Assembly (NCBI RefSeq): GCF_900111245.1
Contig: NZ_FOGO01000015.1
Coordinates: 1 to 48,090, forward strand
DNA from: Streptomyces qinglanensis
GTDB taxonomy: Bacteria > Actinomycetota > Actinomycetes > Streptomycetales > Streptomycetaceae
Length of the DNA: 48,090 nt
Direction of reading: 5' to 3'
Below, in pieces: positions 40,346 through 48,090 of the stretch. The notes beneath the pieces are model-generated. The model was not told the origin of the DNA, ran no database searches, and worked only from the letters and a program-made list of their open reading frames with translations. Positions within the stretch are counted from its first letter, which is position 1. Each line of letters begins with the position of its first letter. The translations under genes and the position numbers were made by a program.

Positions 40346-42862
40346 TCAGGTGGCGGGGCGGAGGAGCTCGGTGAGGAGCCGGACGGCGCCGCGCTTGTGG
40401 AGCGGGTCGTTGGCGTTCCCGCACTTGGGCGACTGGACGCACGAGGGGCAGCCCGCCTCGCACTCGCAGGCGGCGATGGCGTCGCGGGTGGCGGTCAGCC
40501 AGCCGCGCGCGGTGTGGAACGCCCGCTCGGCGAAGCCGGCCCCGCCGGGCTGGCCGTCGTAGACGAAGACGGTGGGAAGGAGAGTGTCCGGGTGCAGGGC
40601 GATGGAGACACCGCCGATGTCCCAGCGGTCGCAGGTGGCGAACAGCGGCAGCATGCCGATGGCCGCGTGCTCGGCGGCGTGCAGCGACCCGGCCAGGATC
40701 TCCGGGTCGATCCGGGCGGCGTCGAGCTGGTCCTCGGTGACGGTCCACCACACCGCGCGGGTGCGCAGGATACGGGGCGGCAGGTCGAGCTTCGTCTCGC
40801 CGAGGACCTCGCCGGTCAGCAGGCGGCGGCGCAGATAGGAGACGACCTGGTTGGTGACCTCGACGGATCCGAAGCACAGCCGGGCGTCGCCCCAGAGGTG
40901 CTCGGCCTCGGTCTTCAGCACGGCGAGAGAGGTGGTGTCACGCGCCATCGTGGTCCACGGCGGCGACGCCTCCTCGACGAGCGCGGCGGAGTCCTCCAGG
41001 TCGAACCGGCGCACCACGTAGGTACGGCCCTGGTGGAGATGGACTGCGCCCTCGTGGACGGTGGTGTGCGCGGCACCGGCGTCGACGGTGCCCAGCAGCC
41101 GCCCCGTACCGTCCTCCACCACCTGCACCGGCTTTCCGCCGCTGCCGCGGATGTCGGTCAGGTCGGCGGCCCGCTCCTTGCGGGTCCAGTGCCAGCCGGA
41201 GCTGCGGCGCCGGAGCAGCTTGCGCTCTTCGAGCTTGCCCAGCAGTTCCGGTGTCTCCGGTCCGAAGAGGGCGAAGTCGGACTCGGTGAGCGGGAGCTCG
41301 GCTGCGGCTGCGCACAGGTGGGGCGCCAGGACGTAGGGGTTGTGCGGGTCCAGGACGGTGGACTCGACCGGGGTGTGGAAGACGGACTCGGGGTGGTGGA
41401 CGAGATAGGTGTCCAGCGGCTCGTCCCGGGCGATCATGATGGCCAGCGCGCCCTGACCGGCCCGGCCCGCGCGCCCGGCCTGCTGCCAGAGTGACGCGCG
41501 GGTGCCGGGATAGCCGGTGATGAGGACGGCGTCCAGCCCGGAGATGTCGATGCCGAGTTCCAGCGCGTTCGTGGCGGCGAGCCCCAGCAGCTCGCCGGTG
41601 TGCAGCGCCCACTCCAGCGCGCGCCGTTCCTCGGGCAGATAGCCGCCCCGGTAGGCCGCGATCCGCGCGGACAGCCCTGCCTGCCGTTCCGCGCCCGGTG
41701 CCGGGTCCCCGGCGCCGCGGGGTTCCCCGGTCCGCCGGCTGCTCGGCGTCGCGGCGGTGTGGCGGCCCGCCGACGGCGGGCTCCCGGCCGGGCCGGGGCG
41801 GCGGGGCGCGGGGAGGGCGGCGAGGCGGTCCTGGGCGATGAGGGAGATCAGCTCGGCGCCGCGGCGGGAGCGTACGAAGGCGACGGTACGTACCTCCTGG
41901 GCTGCCAGGTCGGTGAGCAGCTCGGCGGCCTCGGCGGTGGCGGTGCGGCGGACCGGGGCGCCGCGTTCGCCCTCCAGTTCGGTCAACGGCGGCTCCCACA
42001 GAGCGAAGACGGTCTCTCCTCGCGGGGAGGTGTCCTCGGTGATCTCGACCGGGCGCACACCGGTCAGCCGGGCCGCTCCCTCGCCGGGCGTCGCCGCGGT
42101 GGCGGAGGCCAGCAGGAAGACCGGTTCGGAGCCGTAGCGCGCGCACACCCGGCGCAGGCGCCGCAGCACCTGGGCCACGTGGGAGCCGAAGACGCCGCGG
42201 TAGGTGTGGCACTCGTCGACGACCACGTAGCGCAGGGCCCGCAGGAACGACGACCACCGGCTGTGGCCGGGCAGCAGGCCGCGGTGGAGCATGTCCGGGT
42301 TGGTCAGCACGTAATTGGCGTACAGCCGCACCCATTCGCGCTCTTCCACCGGAGTGTCGCCGTCGAAGACGGCCGCCCGCACTCCGGTGCCCAGCGGAGA
42401 GGCCAGATCGGTGACGGCGCGCCGCTGGTCCGCCGCGAGCGCCTTGGTGGGCGAGAGGTACAGCGCGGTGGTGCCGCGTCCGTTCGGGGTCTCGGAACCG
42501 TCCAGCAGCGTGCTGAGCACGGGGACGAGGTAGGAAAGGGATTTTCCGGAGGCCGTGCCTGTGGCGATGATCACGGAGTCGCCGTCGAGGGCGTGTGCGG
42601 CGGCGCGGGCTTGGTGCTCCCAGGGGCGCTCGATGCCTGTCTGCTGCACGGCATCGATCACTTCCGGCCGGATCCGGTCGGGCCATTCTGCATGGCGACC
42701 GTTTCGCGGGGGCAAGTGCTCCGTATGGGTGACACGCCCGGCGCGGTCCGGCCCCCTGGTGAGACGAGCGAGCACGTCGCGAGGGTCGCCGCGGGAGGCC
42801 GAGCTGTGCGGCTCGACTCGCGGGCGTACGCTCGCGGACCGGGTGTGCTGTTCGTTGGCCAT
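40346..42862 (-). CDS. DEXH helicase with DUF1998 zinc motif (MrfA/YprA-like)
   Basis: 838 residues from ATG 42862. The Q-like region, Walker A ATGTASGKS (100-108), DECH box (216-219) and LLASATAATPGEGA come first. Domain 2 has TNALELGIDISGLDAV and QQAGRAGRAGQ. The C-terminus has CECEAGCPSCVQSPKCG, the four-Cys metal site of MrfA-type DNA repair helicases. The reading frame stays open upstream with AFNHLPAGGDDALRSLSAS (including a TTA codon) but lacks an ATG/GTG at the expected place. TTG 42904 is another start. Convergent with the tad operon. Confidence 0.9.
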   Translation of the reverse strand: MANEQHTRSASVRPRVEPHSSASRGDPRDVLARLTRGPDRAGRVTHTEHLPPRNGRHAEWPDRIRPEVIDAVQQTGIERPWEHQARAAAHALDGDSVIIATGTASGKSLSYLVPVLSTLLDGSETPNGRGTTALYLSPTKALAADQRRAVTDLASPLGTGVRAAVFDGDTPVEEREWVRLYANYVLTNPDMLHRGLLPGHSRWSSFLRALRYVVVDECHTYRGVFGSHVAQVLRRLRRVCARYGSEPVFLLASATAATPGEGAARLTGVRPVEITEDTSPRGETVFALWEPPLTELEGERGAPVRRTATAEAAELLTDLAAQEVRTVAFVRSRRGAELISLIAQDRLAALPAPRRPGPAGSPPSAGRHTAATPSSRRTGEPRGAGDPAPGAERQAGLSARIAAYRGGYLPEERRALEWALHTGELLGLAATNALELGIDISGLDAVLITGYPGTRASLWQQAGRAGRAGQGALAIMIARDEPLDTYLVHHPESVFHTPVESTVLDPHNPYVLAPHLCAAAAELPLTESDFALFGPETPELLGKLEERKLLRRRSSGWHWTRKERAADLTDIRGSGGKPVQVVEDGTGRLLGTVDAGAAHTTVHEGAVHLHQGRTYVVRRFDLEDSAALVEEASPPWTTMARDTTSLAVLKTEAEHLWGDARLCFGSVEVTNQVVSYLRRRLLTGEVLGETKLDLPPRILRTRAVWWTVTEDQLDAARIDPEILAGSLHAAEHAAIGMLPLFATCDRWDIGGVSIALHPDTLLPTVFVYDGQPGGAGFAERAFHTARGWLTATRDAIAACECEAGCPSCVQSPKCGNANDPLHKRGAVRLLTELLRPAT

Positions 42863-42960
42863 CGGTACCGAGTGTGTCACTGGCGAGGCGGACAATGACC
42901 GCAAGGCGTCGTCCCCGCCTGCTGGTAAGTGATTGAATGCCTCTGCGGCTGCCGATCCGT

Positions 42961-43000
42961 CCCCTGCCTTTGGGGGTACCTCCCTCCGTCAGGGCAGGGG
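42961..43000. repeat. Hairpin between the helicase gene and bldG
   Basis: CCCCTGCC (42961-42968) pairs with GGCAGGGG (42993-43000), enclosing a GGGGGTACCTCCC core. It lies in the leader/promoter region of bldG and resembles small extragenic palindromes common in Streptomyces. Confidence 0.5.
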
Positions 43001-43051
43001 GAGGGAGAACCGAGGGGGCTGACCGCTCGATAGCAAGGTGCTGGAGGATCC

Positions 43052-43393
43052 GTGGACCTGTCCCTGTCGACCCGAACCGTAGGCGATCGCACGATCGTCG
43101 AGGTCGGTGGCGAGATTGATGTATACACCGCGCCCAAACTGCGTGAGCAGTTGGTCGAGCTCGTAAACGACGGCAGCTACCACCTCGTCGTGGACATGGA
43201 GGGCGTCGACTTCCTCGACTCCACCGGGCTCGGCGTGCTCGTGGGTGGGCTCAAGCGGGTGCGTGCCCACGAGGGCTCGCTGCGCCTGGTCTGCAACCAG
43301 GAGCGCATTCTCAAGATCTTCCGGATCACCGGTCTGACCAAGGTGTTCCCGATCCACTCCTCGGTCGACGAGGCCGTAGCGGCCACTGACTGA
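43052..43393 (+). CDS. bldG: BldG anti-anti-sigma factor
   Basis: A 113-residue STAS-domain protein. The phosphorylation site Ser57 lies in FLDSTGLGVLVGGLKR. BldG is needed for aerial growth and antibiotic production in S. coelicolor and works by partner switching with anti-sigma factors. GTG 43052 has GGAGG at 43043-43047. The neighbours (helicase on the other strand, ATPase-like gene downstream, then hppA) match the S. coelicolor bldG locus. Confidence 0.98.
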   Translation: MDLSLSTRTVGDRTIVEVGGEIDVYTAPKLREQLVELVNDGSYHLVVDMEGVDFLDSTGLGVLVGGLKRVRAHEGSLRLVCNQERILKIFRITGLTKVFPIHSSVDEAVAATD

Positions 43394-43402
43394 CATGCCG
43401 GA

Positions 43403-43437
43403 CCGCCGGTCCGTCCCCCAGCGGGGCGGACCGGCGG
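43403..43437 (+). terminator. Strong hairpin between bldG and its partner gene
   Basis: CCGCCGGTCCG (43403-43413) pairs with 43427-43437, plus an inner CCCC/GGGG pair around a 4-nt loop and one bulged T. Only 10 bp behind the bldG stop, it could partly stop transcription and give mono- and bicistronic messages. Confidence 0.75.
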
Positions 43438-43531
43438 CTCATCGGCCGACTGGCGCATGGGCGCCGGCGCCCGGCTCTCCGAGTCCTCGGACGGACATCG
43501 CAGACTTTCAGGGAAGACCGAGGGGGATGGC

Positions 43532-44107
43532 ATGGCCACCGTTGAGCTGCTCTTCAGTGCGCTGCCGGAGCACGTCCGAACGGCGCGGCTGGTGGCTGCC
43601 GCCGTGGCGCGGCGGGCCGGCGTCGACGAAGCCGTGCTCGACGAGGTGCGGCTGGCCGTCGGCGAGGCGTGCACCCGCGCCGTCGGACTGCACATGAGTC
43701 ACGGCCTCAGCAGCCCGGTGCGGGTGTCGCTCATCGAGGACGAGAAGAAGTTCTCGATCGAAGTCGGGGACGAGGCGCCGCACCGGCGCTTCTCGCTGCC
43801 CGGCGGCACGCTCGGCGCCGGGGCCTCGGCGGCACCGCAGAACGGCGCCGCAGCCGATGCCAAGGCCGCCGGGAACGGCAGCGGTCCCGGCGGCGGCGCG
43901 TCCGGTGGGCTCGTGGAGGCCGAGGGGGCGCTGATGCCCGGAGCCCGCGACGAGATCCCCGAACCGGTCCCCGAGGAGGACGAGGGCGACGGGGAGATGG
44001 GGCTCGCGGTGATCAGCGGGCTGGTGGACGACGTCGAGGTGACGACCGACGAGAACGGCGGCGTGATCCGCATGAGCTGGCCCACGACGGAGCCCGTCCT
44101 CCCCTGA
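43532..44107 (+). CDS. Anti-sigma-like ATPase partner of BldG (SCO3548-like)
   Basis: 191 residues from ATG 43532, preceded by GAGGGGGAT. The N-terminal half is RsbW/SpoIIAB-like (VRTARLVAAAVARRAGVDEAVLDEVRLAVGEAC). In the N-box EACTRAV the usual Asn is Arg, and the G1 region is DEAPHRR rather than DxGxG, so ATP binding may be lost or altered. A Gly/Ala/Asn-rich linker (about 88-130) splits the domain before MGLAVISGLVDDVEV. In S. coelicolor this protein binds BldG and opposes it. Confidence 0.88.
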   Translation: MATVELLFSALPEHVRTARLVAAAVARRAGVDEAVLDEVRLAVGEACTRAVGLHMSHGLSSPVRVSLIEDEKKFSIEVGDEAPHRRFSLPGGTLGAGASAAPQNGAAADAKAAGNGSGPGGGASGGLVEAEGALMPGARDEIPEPVPEEDEGDGEMGLAVISGLVDDVEVTTDENGGVIRMSWPTTEPVLP

Positions 44108-44331
44108 ACCGGGCCTGCCCATGGCCTCTCGGCCCGGGAACCGGGCTTGCCTTCACCCGGGTGGGCTTGTCTCCGCCCGGAGGGGCGGTCTCTTCCTCGG
44201 CTCGGAGCGCGACTGTGTTCTTGCCCGGACCGGCCCTGGCCTCACCCGGAAGTCCGCTTGACCTTGCCGGGGAGCCGGGCTTGTCCTCGCCCGGGGCTGG
44301 TCCCGTTGGGTGCTGGGCTGCCGGGTCCCGG

Positions 44332-44436
44332 GCCGGGACCGCTTCCTGCACGAGCCGGGGCCGCTTTCTGGCCGGGGCCGGGACCGCTTCCTGCGCGGGC
44401 CGGGACCGCTCCTGCACGGCCGGGGCCGCTCTTTGC
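44332..44436. repeat. Imperfect tandem repeat, about 5 x 22 bp
   Basis: GCCGGGACCGCTTCCTGC and variants occur at 44332, 44354, 44377, 44399 and 44419. Confidence 0.8.
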
Positions 44437-44991
44437 CCGGGTCGGAGCTGCTTTCCGCCGGGCCGGAGCCGTGCGGTTCGAGATCATTCGAGCCGGAACC
44501 CGTGCTTTTGTGGCGCAGTGTCCCCTTCTCGCCGGGCCCCTCGCCTCTGCGTCGTCCCGGACCATGGGGAGACGTTCGCCCCCCCCGAGCCGGAGGCCGG
44601 TGCGGGCACGGGTGCGGGTAAGGACACAGCGGCCGTCGGATCGCCCCGAGCCGGATCCTCCGACCGTCCCGAGGCGGATCCGTGCCCTGACCCGTTACGC
44701 CTGAACCCGGGCTCTCCTGACGTCTCCCGGGGCTGCCGCGCCGGGCCCGGGGTACCGGCCGTGGGGCGGCCACCGGCCACCGGCCGCCTGCCGGGGGCCG
44801 GGGGCCGGATCCCGGGACCGCTGACGGACGGCACACCGAGTCGAACCGGAGCCGTCTCCGGCTCCCTGGGCCCCTCCTCCCCGGAAAACTTTCCGGACCT
44901 CCACATCCCCACCCGTCGTGGCCCGCCACATCCCGAGCGGTCTTTCGATCTTCGATTCACTCGTCCGTACCGATTTTCGTGATCTTCATTT

Positions 44992-45010
44992 CAGATCTTC
45001 CGAAGATCTG
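44992..45010. promoter_or_regulatory. Palindromic operator candidate upstream of hppA
   Basis: CAGATCTT (44992-44999) and AAGATCTG (45003-45010) are perfect arms around CCG, in an AT-rich segment. It may be a binding site of a dimeric regulator; no known consensus was matched. Confidence 0.45.
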
Positions 45011-45204
45011 GTCCGATATTTCTGACCAGCCATTAAACCGGTTGTACCGGACCTCTTCGTTCACTCGATAGATCGTTTTCCCGGGGTCAGTTGAATTTGC
45101 GGATTCCCTCGTGCGAGCGAATCATCCACCTCCTGTGCGGCTGATCTTCGCCGATCCCGGCGAATTCTCGCTGCTGCGCTCTGTTTTGATCTAGTGGCGC
45201 TCCC

Positions 45205-45210
45205 TACAAT
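45205..45210 (+). promoter_or_regulatory. Probable -10 element of hppA
   Basis: TACAAT differs from TATAAT at one position and would give a leader of about 70 nt before the hppA ATG. The -35 (TGTTTT at 45182-45187, 17-bp spacer) is poor, so this is tentative. Confidence 0.4.
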
Positions 45211-45283
45211 CCGTCCACATCTTTGCAGCAGGACGCCTGAGCGTGCTTGCGCGCGCCCATGTGCCAAACGTCAAGGAGGACGA

Positions 45284-47719
45284 ATGGCGGGGCATCTCAG
45301 CCCACTCCACCAACCCCAGTACCTCGCGGACGCCGCAGAGCTGACCAGTGGCAATCGGGGACTCGCGATCGTGATCGCGGTTGTCGCGCTCGCAGCGCTC
45401 GGCGTCGCCATGGTGCTGGTACGACAAGTGCTCGCCGCGGGCGAGGGCACCGACAGCATGAAGAAGATCGCCGCTGCCGTGCAGGAGGGCGCGAACGCCT
45501 ACCTGGCGCGGCAGCTGCGTACCCTCGGGGTATTCGCGGTGGTGGTCTTCTTCCTGCTCATGTTGTTGCCGGCCGACGATATGCAGCAACGGATCGGCCG
45601 GTCGTTGTTCTTCCTGGTCGGTGCCGGATTCTCGGCGGCGACCGGCTATATCGGCATGTGGCTCGCGGTGCGCAGCAATGTGCGCGTGGCCGCCGCGGCC
45701 CGTGAGGCGACTCCGGCACCGGGCGCGGAAGAGGCGTCCGGCGATCTGACCGCTGTTTCCCACCGGGCGATGAAGATCGCATTTCGCACCGGCGGTGTCG
45801 TCGGAATGTTCACCGTCGGGCTCGGGCTCTTCGGTGCCGCCTGCGTGGTGCTCGTCTACGCGGCCGACGCGCCCAAGGTGCTGGAGGGCTTCGGCCTCGG
45901 TGCCGCGCTGATCGCGATGTTCATGCGGGTCGGCGGCGGGATCTTCACCAAGGCCGCCGACGTGGGCGCCGACCTGGTCGGCAAGGTCGAGCAGGGCATT
46001 CCGGAGGACGACCCGCGCAACGCGGCCACCATCGCGGACAACGTCGGCGACAACGTCGGCGACTGCGCCGGCATGGCGGCCGACCTGTTCGAGTCGTACG
46101 CCGTGACGCTGGTGGCCGCGCTCATCCTCGGCACCGCCGTCTTCGGCAACGACGGGCTGGTGTTCCCGCTGCTCGTGCCCGCCATCGGGGTGATCACCGC
46201 CATGATCGGGGTGTTCGCCGTGGCGCCGCGCCGCGCCGACCGCAGCGGCATGACCGCGATCAACCGGGGCTTCTTCATCTCGGCCGTGATCTCGCTCGCG
46301 CTGGTGGCGATCGCCGCCTTCACGTACCTGCCCTCCAGCTACGCGGATCTCAAGGGCGTCTCGGGCGACGACGCGCAGGAGATCCTCGGGCACAGCGGCG
46401 ACCCGCGGATGCTGGCCGTCGTGGCCGTCGCGATCGGCATCGTGCTCGCCGCCGTCATCCAGCAGCTGACCGGCTACTTCACCGAGACCACCCGCAAGCC
46501 GGTGCGGGACATCGGCCGGACCTCCCTCACGGGACCGGCGACGGTCGTGCTCTCGGGCGTCTCCATCGGCCTGGAGTCGGCCGTCTACACGGCGCTGCTG
46601 ATCGGGCTGAGCGTCTACGGCGCGTTCCTGCTGGGCGGCGGCACGGTGATGCTGGCGCTGTTCGCCGTCGCGCTGGCCGGGACGGGACTGCTGACCACCG
46701 TCGGTGTGATCGTCGCCATGGACACCTTCGGACCCGTCTCGGACAACGCGCAGGGCATCGCGGAGATGTCCGGCGACGTCGAGGGCGCGGGTGCCCAGGT
46801 CCTCACCGACCTGGACGCGGTGGGCAACACCACCAAGGCGATCACCAAGGGCATCGCCATCGCCACGGCGGTGCTCGCCGCGGCGGCGCTCTTCGGCTCG
46901 TACCGCACCGAGCTGGCCGAAGCGCTCACCGACGCGGACCAGAGCGCGGGCAAGATGCTGGAGCTCGTGGACATCGCCCAGCCCAGCACGCTGGTCGGGC
47001 TGATGTTCGGCGCCGCGGTGGTGTTCCTGTTCTCGGGGCTCGCCATCAACGCCGTCTCCCGCTCCGCGGGTTCGGTCGTCTTCGAGGTGCGGCGCCAGTT
47101 CCGGGAGCGTCCGGGGATCATGGACCACACCGAGCAGCCCGAGTACGGCCGGGTGGTGGACATCTGCACCAAGGACGCGCTGCGGGAGCTCACGACTCCG
47201 GGGCTGCTGGCCGTGATGGCGCCGATCCTGGTCGGCTTCACCTTCGGGGTCGGCGCACTGGCGGCGTTCCTCGCCGGCGCGATCGGCGCCGGCACCCTGA
47301 TGGCGGTCTTCCTCGCCAACTCGGGCGGTGCCTGGGACAACGCGAAGAAGCTGGTGGAGGACGGCCACCACGGCGGAAAGGGCAGCGAGGCCCACGAGGC
47401 CACCATCATCGGCGACACGGTCGGCGACCCGTTCAAGGACACCGCGGGCCCGGCGATCAACCCGCTGCTGAAGGTGATGAACCTGGTGGCGCTGCTGATC
47501 GCGCCGGCCGTGGTGCAGTTCAGCTACGGCGAGGACAAGAACGTCGGCGTGCGGGTGGTGGTCTCGTTGGTCGCCGTGGCGGTCGTCGTCGGCGCCGTCT
47601 ACCTCTCCAAGCGCCGCGGTGTCGCCGTGACGGACGAGAACACCGCCGAGCGGCGTGCCGAGCCCTCCGACCCGCCGGTCGATCCTGCGGACCCGGTGGA
47701 TCCGGTGGCTGCCTCGTAG
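45284..47719 (+). CDS. hppA: Membrane proton-pumping pyrophosphatase, K+-independent type
   Basis: 811 residues with about 16 membrane helices. It hydrolyses pyrophosphate and pumps protons. The substrate motif DVGADLVGKVE is at 226-236 and DNVGDNVGDCAGMAADLFE at 252-270. GNTTKA (Lys518) in place of GNTTAA marks the potassium-independent class. ATG 45284 follows AAGGAGG (45273-45279), which fixes the start against the longer reading. The C-terminus is an acidic Asp/Pro-rich tail. In S. coelicolor it is likewise the gene beyond bldG and its partner. Confidence 0.97.
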   Translation: MAGHLSPLHQPQYLADAAELTSGNRGLAIVIAVVALAALGVAMVLVRQVLAAGEGTDSMKKIAAAVQEGANAYLARQLRTLGVFAVVVFFLLMLLPADDMQQRIGRSLFFLVGAGFSAATGYIGMWLAVRSNVRVAAAAREATPAPGAEEASGDLTAVSHRAMKIAFRTGGVVGMFTVGLGLFGAACVVLVYAADAPKVLEGFGLGAALIAMFMRVGGGIFTKAADVGADLVGKVEQGIPEDDPRNAATIADNVGDNVGDCAGMAADLFESYAVTLVAALILGTAVFGNDGLVFPLLVPAIGVITAMIGVFAVAPRRADRSGMTAINRGFFISAVISLALVAIAAFTYLPSSYADLKGVSGDDAQEILGHSGDPRMLAVVAVAIGIVLAAVIQQLTGYFTETTRKPVRDIGRTSLTGPATVVLSGVSIGLESAVYTALLIGLSVYGAFLLGGGTVMLALFAVALAGTGLLTTVGVIVAMDTFGPVSDNAQGIAEMSGDVEGAGAQVLTDLDAVGNTTKAITKGIAIATAVLAAAALFGSYRTELAEALTDADQSAGKMLELVDIAQPSTLVGLMFGAAVVFLFSGLAINAVSRSAGSVVFEVRRQFRERPGIMDHTEQPEYGRVVDICTKDALRELTTPGLLAVMAPILVGFTFGVGALAAFLAGAIGAGTLMAVFLANSGGAWDNAKKLVEDGHHGGKGSEAHEATIIGDTVGDPFKDTAGPAINPLLKVMNLVALLIAPAVVQFSYGEDKNVGVRVVVSLVAVAVVVGAVYLSKRRGVAVTDENTAERRAEPSDPPVDPADPVDPVAAS

Positions 47720-47871
47720 CTCCTCGGCACGGGCCGGCCGGAGCGGACGGTCGACGGTCGCTCGCGGCGCGGTACTGCCGTGGGGGTCCCACTGGGCCGT
47801 ACGACGGCCACGTGAGCGATGGCATCGAGCGAGGGCCTGAGCCGGTGGCCTCAAGCGGTGGCCTCAACCGA

Positions 47872-47907
47872 CGAGCGGGCGGGACGCGTTGGCGTCCCGC
47901 CCGCTCG
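47872..47907. terminator. 16-bp perfect hairpin terminator of hppA
   Basis: Arms 47872-47887 and 47892-47907 pair perfectly around the 4-nt loop GTTG, about 150 bp behind the hppA stop. Confidence 0.85.
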
Positions 47908-47994
47908 CCGCGTCCGGCGGCCACCGCTGCCCTGCCGTCGTGTCCGACGCCGCAGGAACTTCCGCGGACCCCGCAGCTTCCACGGCCCTACAGC

Positions 47995-48090
47995 TTCCGC
48001 GGCTGTCCGCCTCCGCGGCTGTCCGCCTCCGCGGCTGTCCGCCTCCGCGGCTGTCCGCCTCCGCGGCTGTCCGCCTCCGCGGCTGTCCGC
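47995..48090. repeat. Tandem repeat, 6 x 16 bp, reaching the window edge
   Basis: CTCCGCGGCTGTCCGC is repeated exactly at 48011, 48027, 48043, 48059 and 48075, with a near copy just before. Each unit contains the palindrome CCGCGG. The array may continue beyond the window. Confidence 0.95.

Larger units (their letters stand above)
44108..45283. other. Long intergenic region upstream of hppA
   Basis: 1.18 kb without a convincing gene. The first 800 bp are GC-rich low complexity with a five-fold imperfect 22-bp repeat (44332-44436). From 44925 to 45283 the DNA is markedly AT-rich for this genome and holds a palindrome (44992-45010) and a -10-like TACAAT (45205-45210), so it is the regulatory region of hppA. 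Confidence 0.6.
47720..48090. other. Region after hppA with terminator and tandem repeat
   Basis: Holds the hppA terminator (47872-47907) and a 16-bp tandem repeat that runs off the window edge. No gene seen. Confidence 0.6.

Noticed and set aside
44153..44929. Minus-strand frame of 258 codons between the BldG partner gene and hppA
   Set aside because: It is driven by the 22-bp repeats (Gly/Pro/Arg/Ser only), with no ribosome site or motif.
45191..47854. A minus-strand 887-codon frame over hppA
   Set aside because: Composition is dominated by Asp, Arg, His and Gly typical of antisense frames; the hppA frame has all family motifs.
47995..48090. Tandem repeats considered as a CRISPR array
   Set aside because: Units are directly adjacent without variable spacers; the same holds for the arrays at 5304, 19711 and 20131.

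Overview
The window is high-GC DNA with near-universal G/C at third codon positions, many GTG starts and many 4-bp ATGA/GTGA gene overlaps. This, together with bldG, wblA, RepSA-type element genes and a tad locus, points to a Streptomyces chromosome. The gene order also follows, gene for gene over long stretches, the Mycobacterium tuberculosis block from ponA2-whiB4 to ssd-tad and its helicase (recalled from memory, not searched).

Left end (1-3558): the right end of an integrated pSAM2-like actinomycete integrative and conjugative element (AICE). It holds a membrane-protein tail, SpdD-like protein, RepSA-type replication initiator (apparently starting at ATC), Xis and a tyrosine integrase. 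It stops at a tRNA-Pro(CGG) gene, the presumed attachment site, with a 14-bp hairpin between int and the tRNA.

Core block A (3600-19660): metallophosphoesterase, YqeY-like protein, bifunctional penicillin-binding protein, wblA, two ArsA/Get3-like ATPases, a DUF4177 protein, RidA, Nudix, metallo-beta-lactamase fold hydrolase, Crp, endonuclease III with a histone-H1-like tail, a CoA-pyrophosphatase-type Nudix and a MarP-type membrane serine protease.

Core block B (20180-32550): epoxide-hydrolase-like protein, holin-like membrane protein, NhaA antiporter, acetyl-CoA synthetase with a DasR-like operator at its start, a SulP transporter-carbonic anhydrase fusion, a NodB-like lipoprotein, a CooC-like ATPase and a divergent Fic-like protein without the catalytic histidine.

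Core block C (33100-40020): HAD phosphatase, a 6C small RNA (two C-loop hairpins plus a U-tract terminator), three same-strand DnaA-box-like 9-mers, then ssd-tadA-tadB-tadC-pilin-tadE-tadE/G-like genes.

Right end (40346-48090): an MrfA-type helicase, bldG and its partner anti-sigma-like gene separated by a strong hairpin, and a proton-pumping pyrophosphatase (hppA) followed by a 16-bp-stem terminator. Intergenic spaces are rich in short tandem repeats (10-22 bp units). Convergent gene pairs are usually separated by long perfect hairpins.
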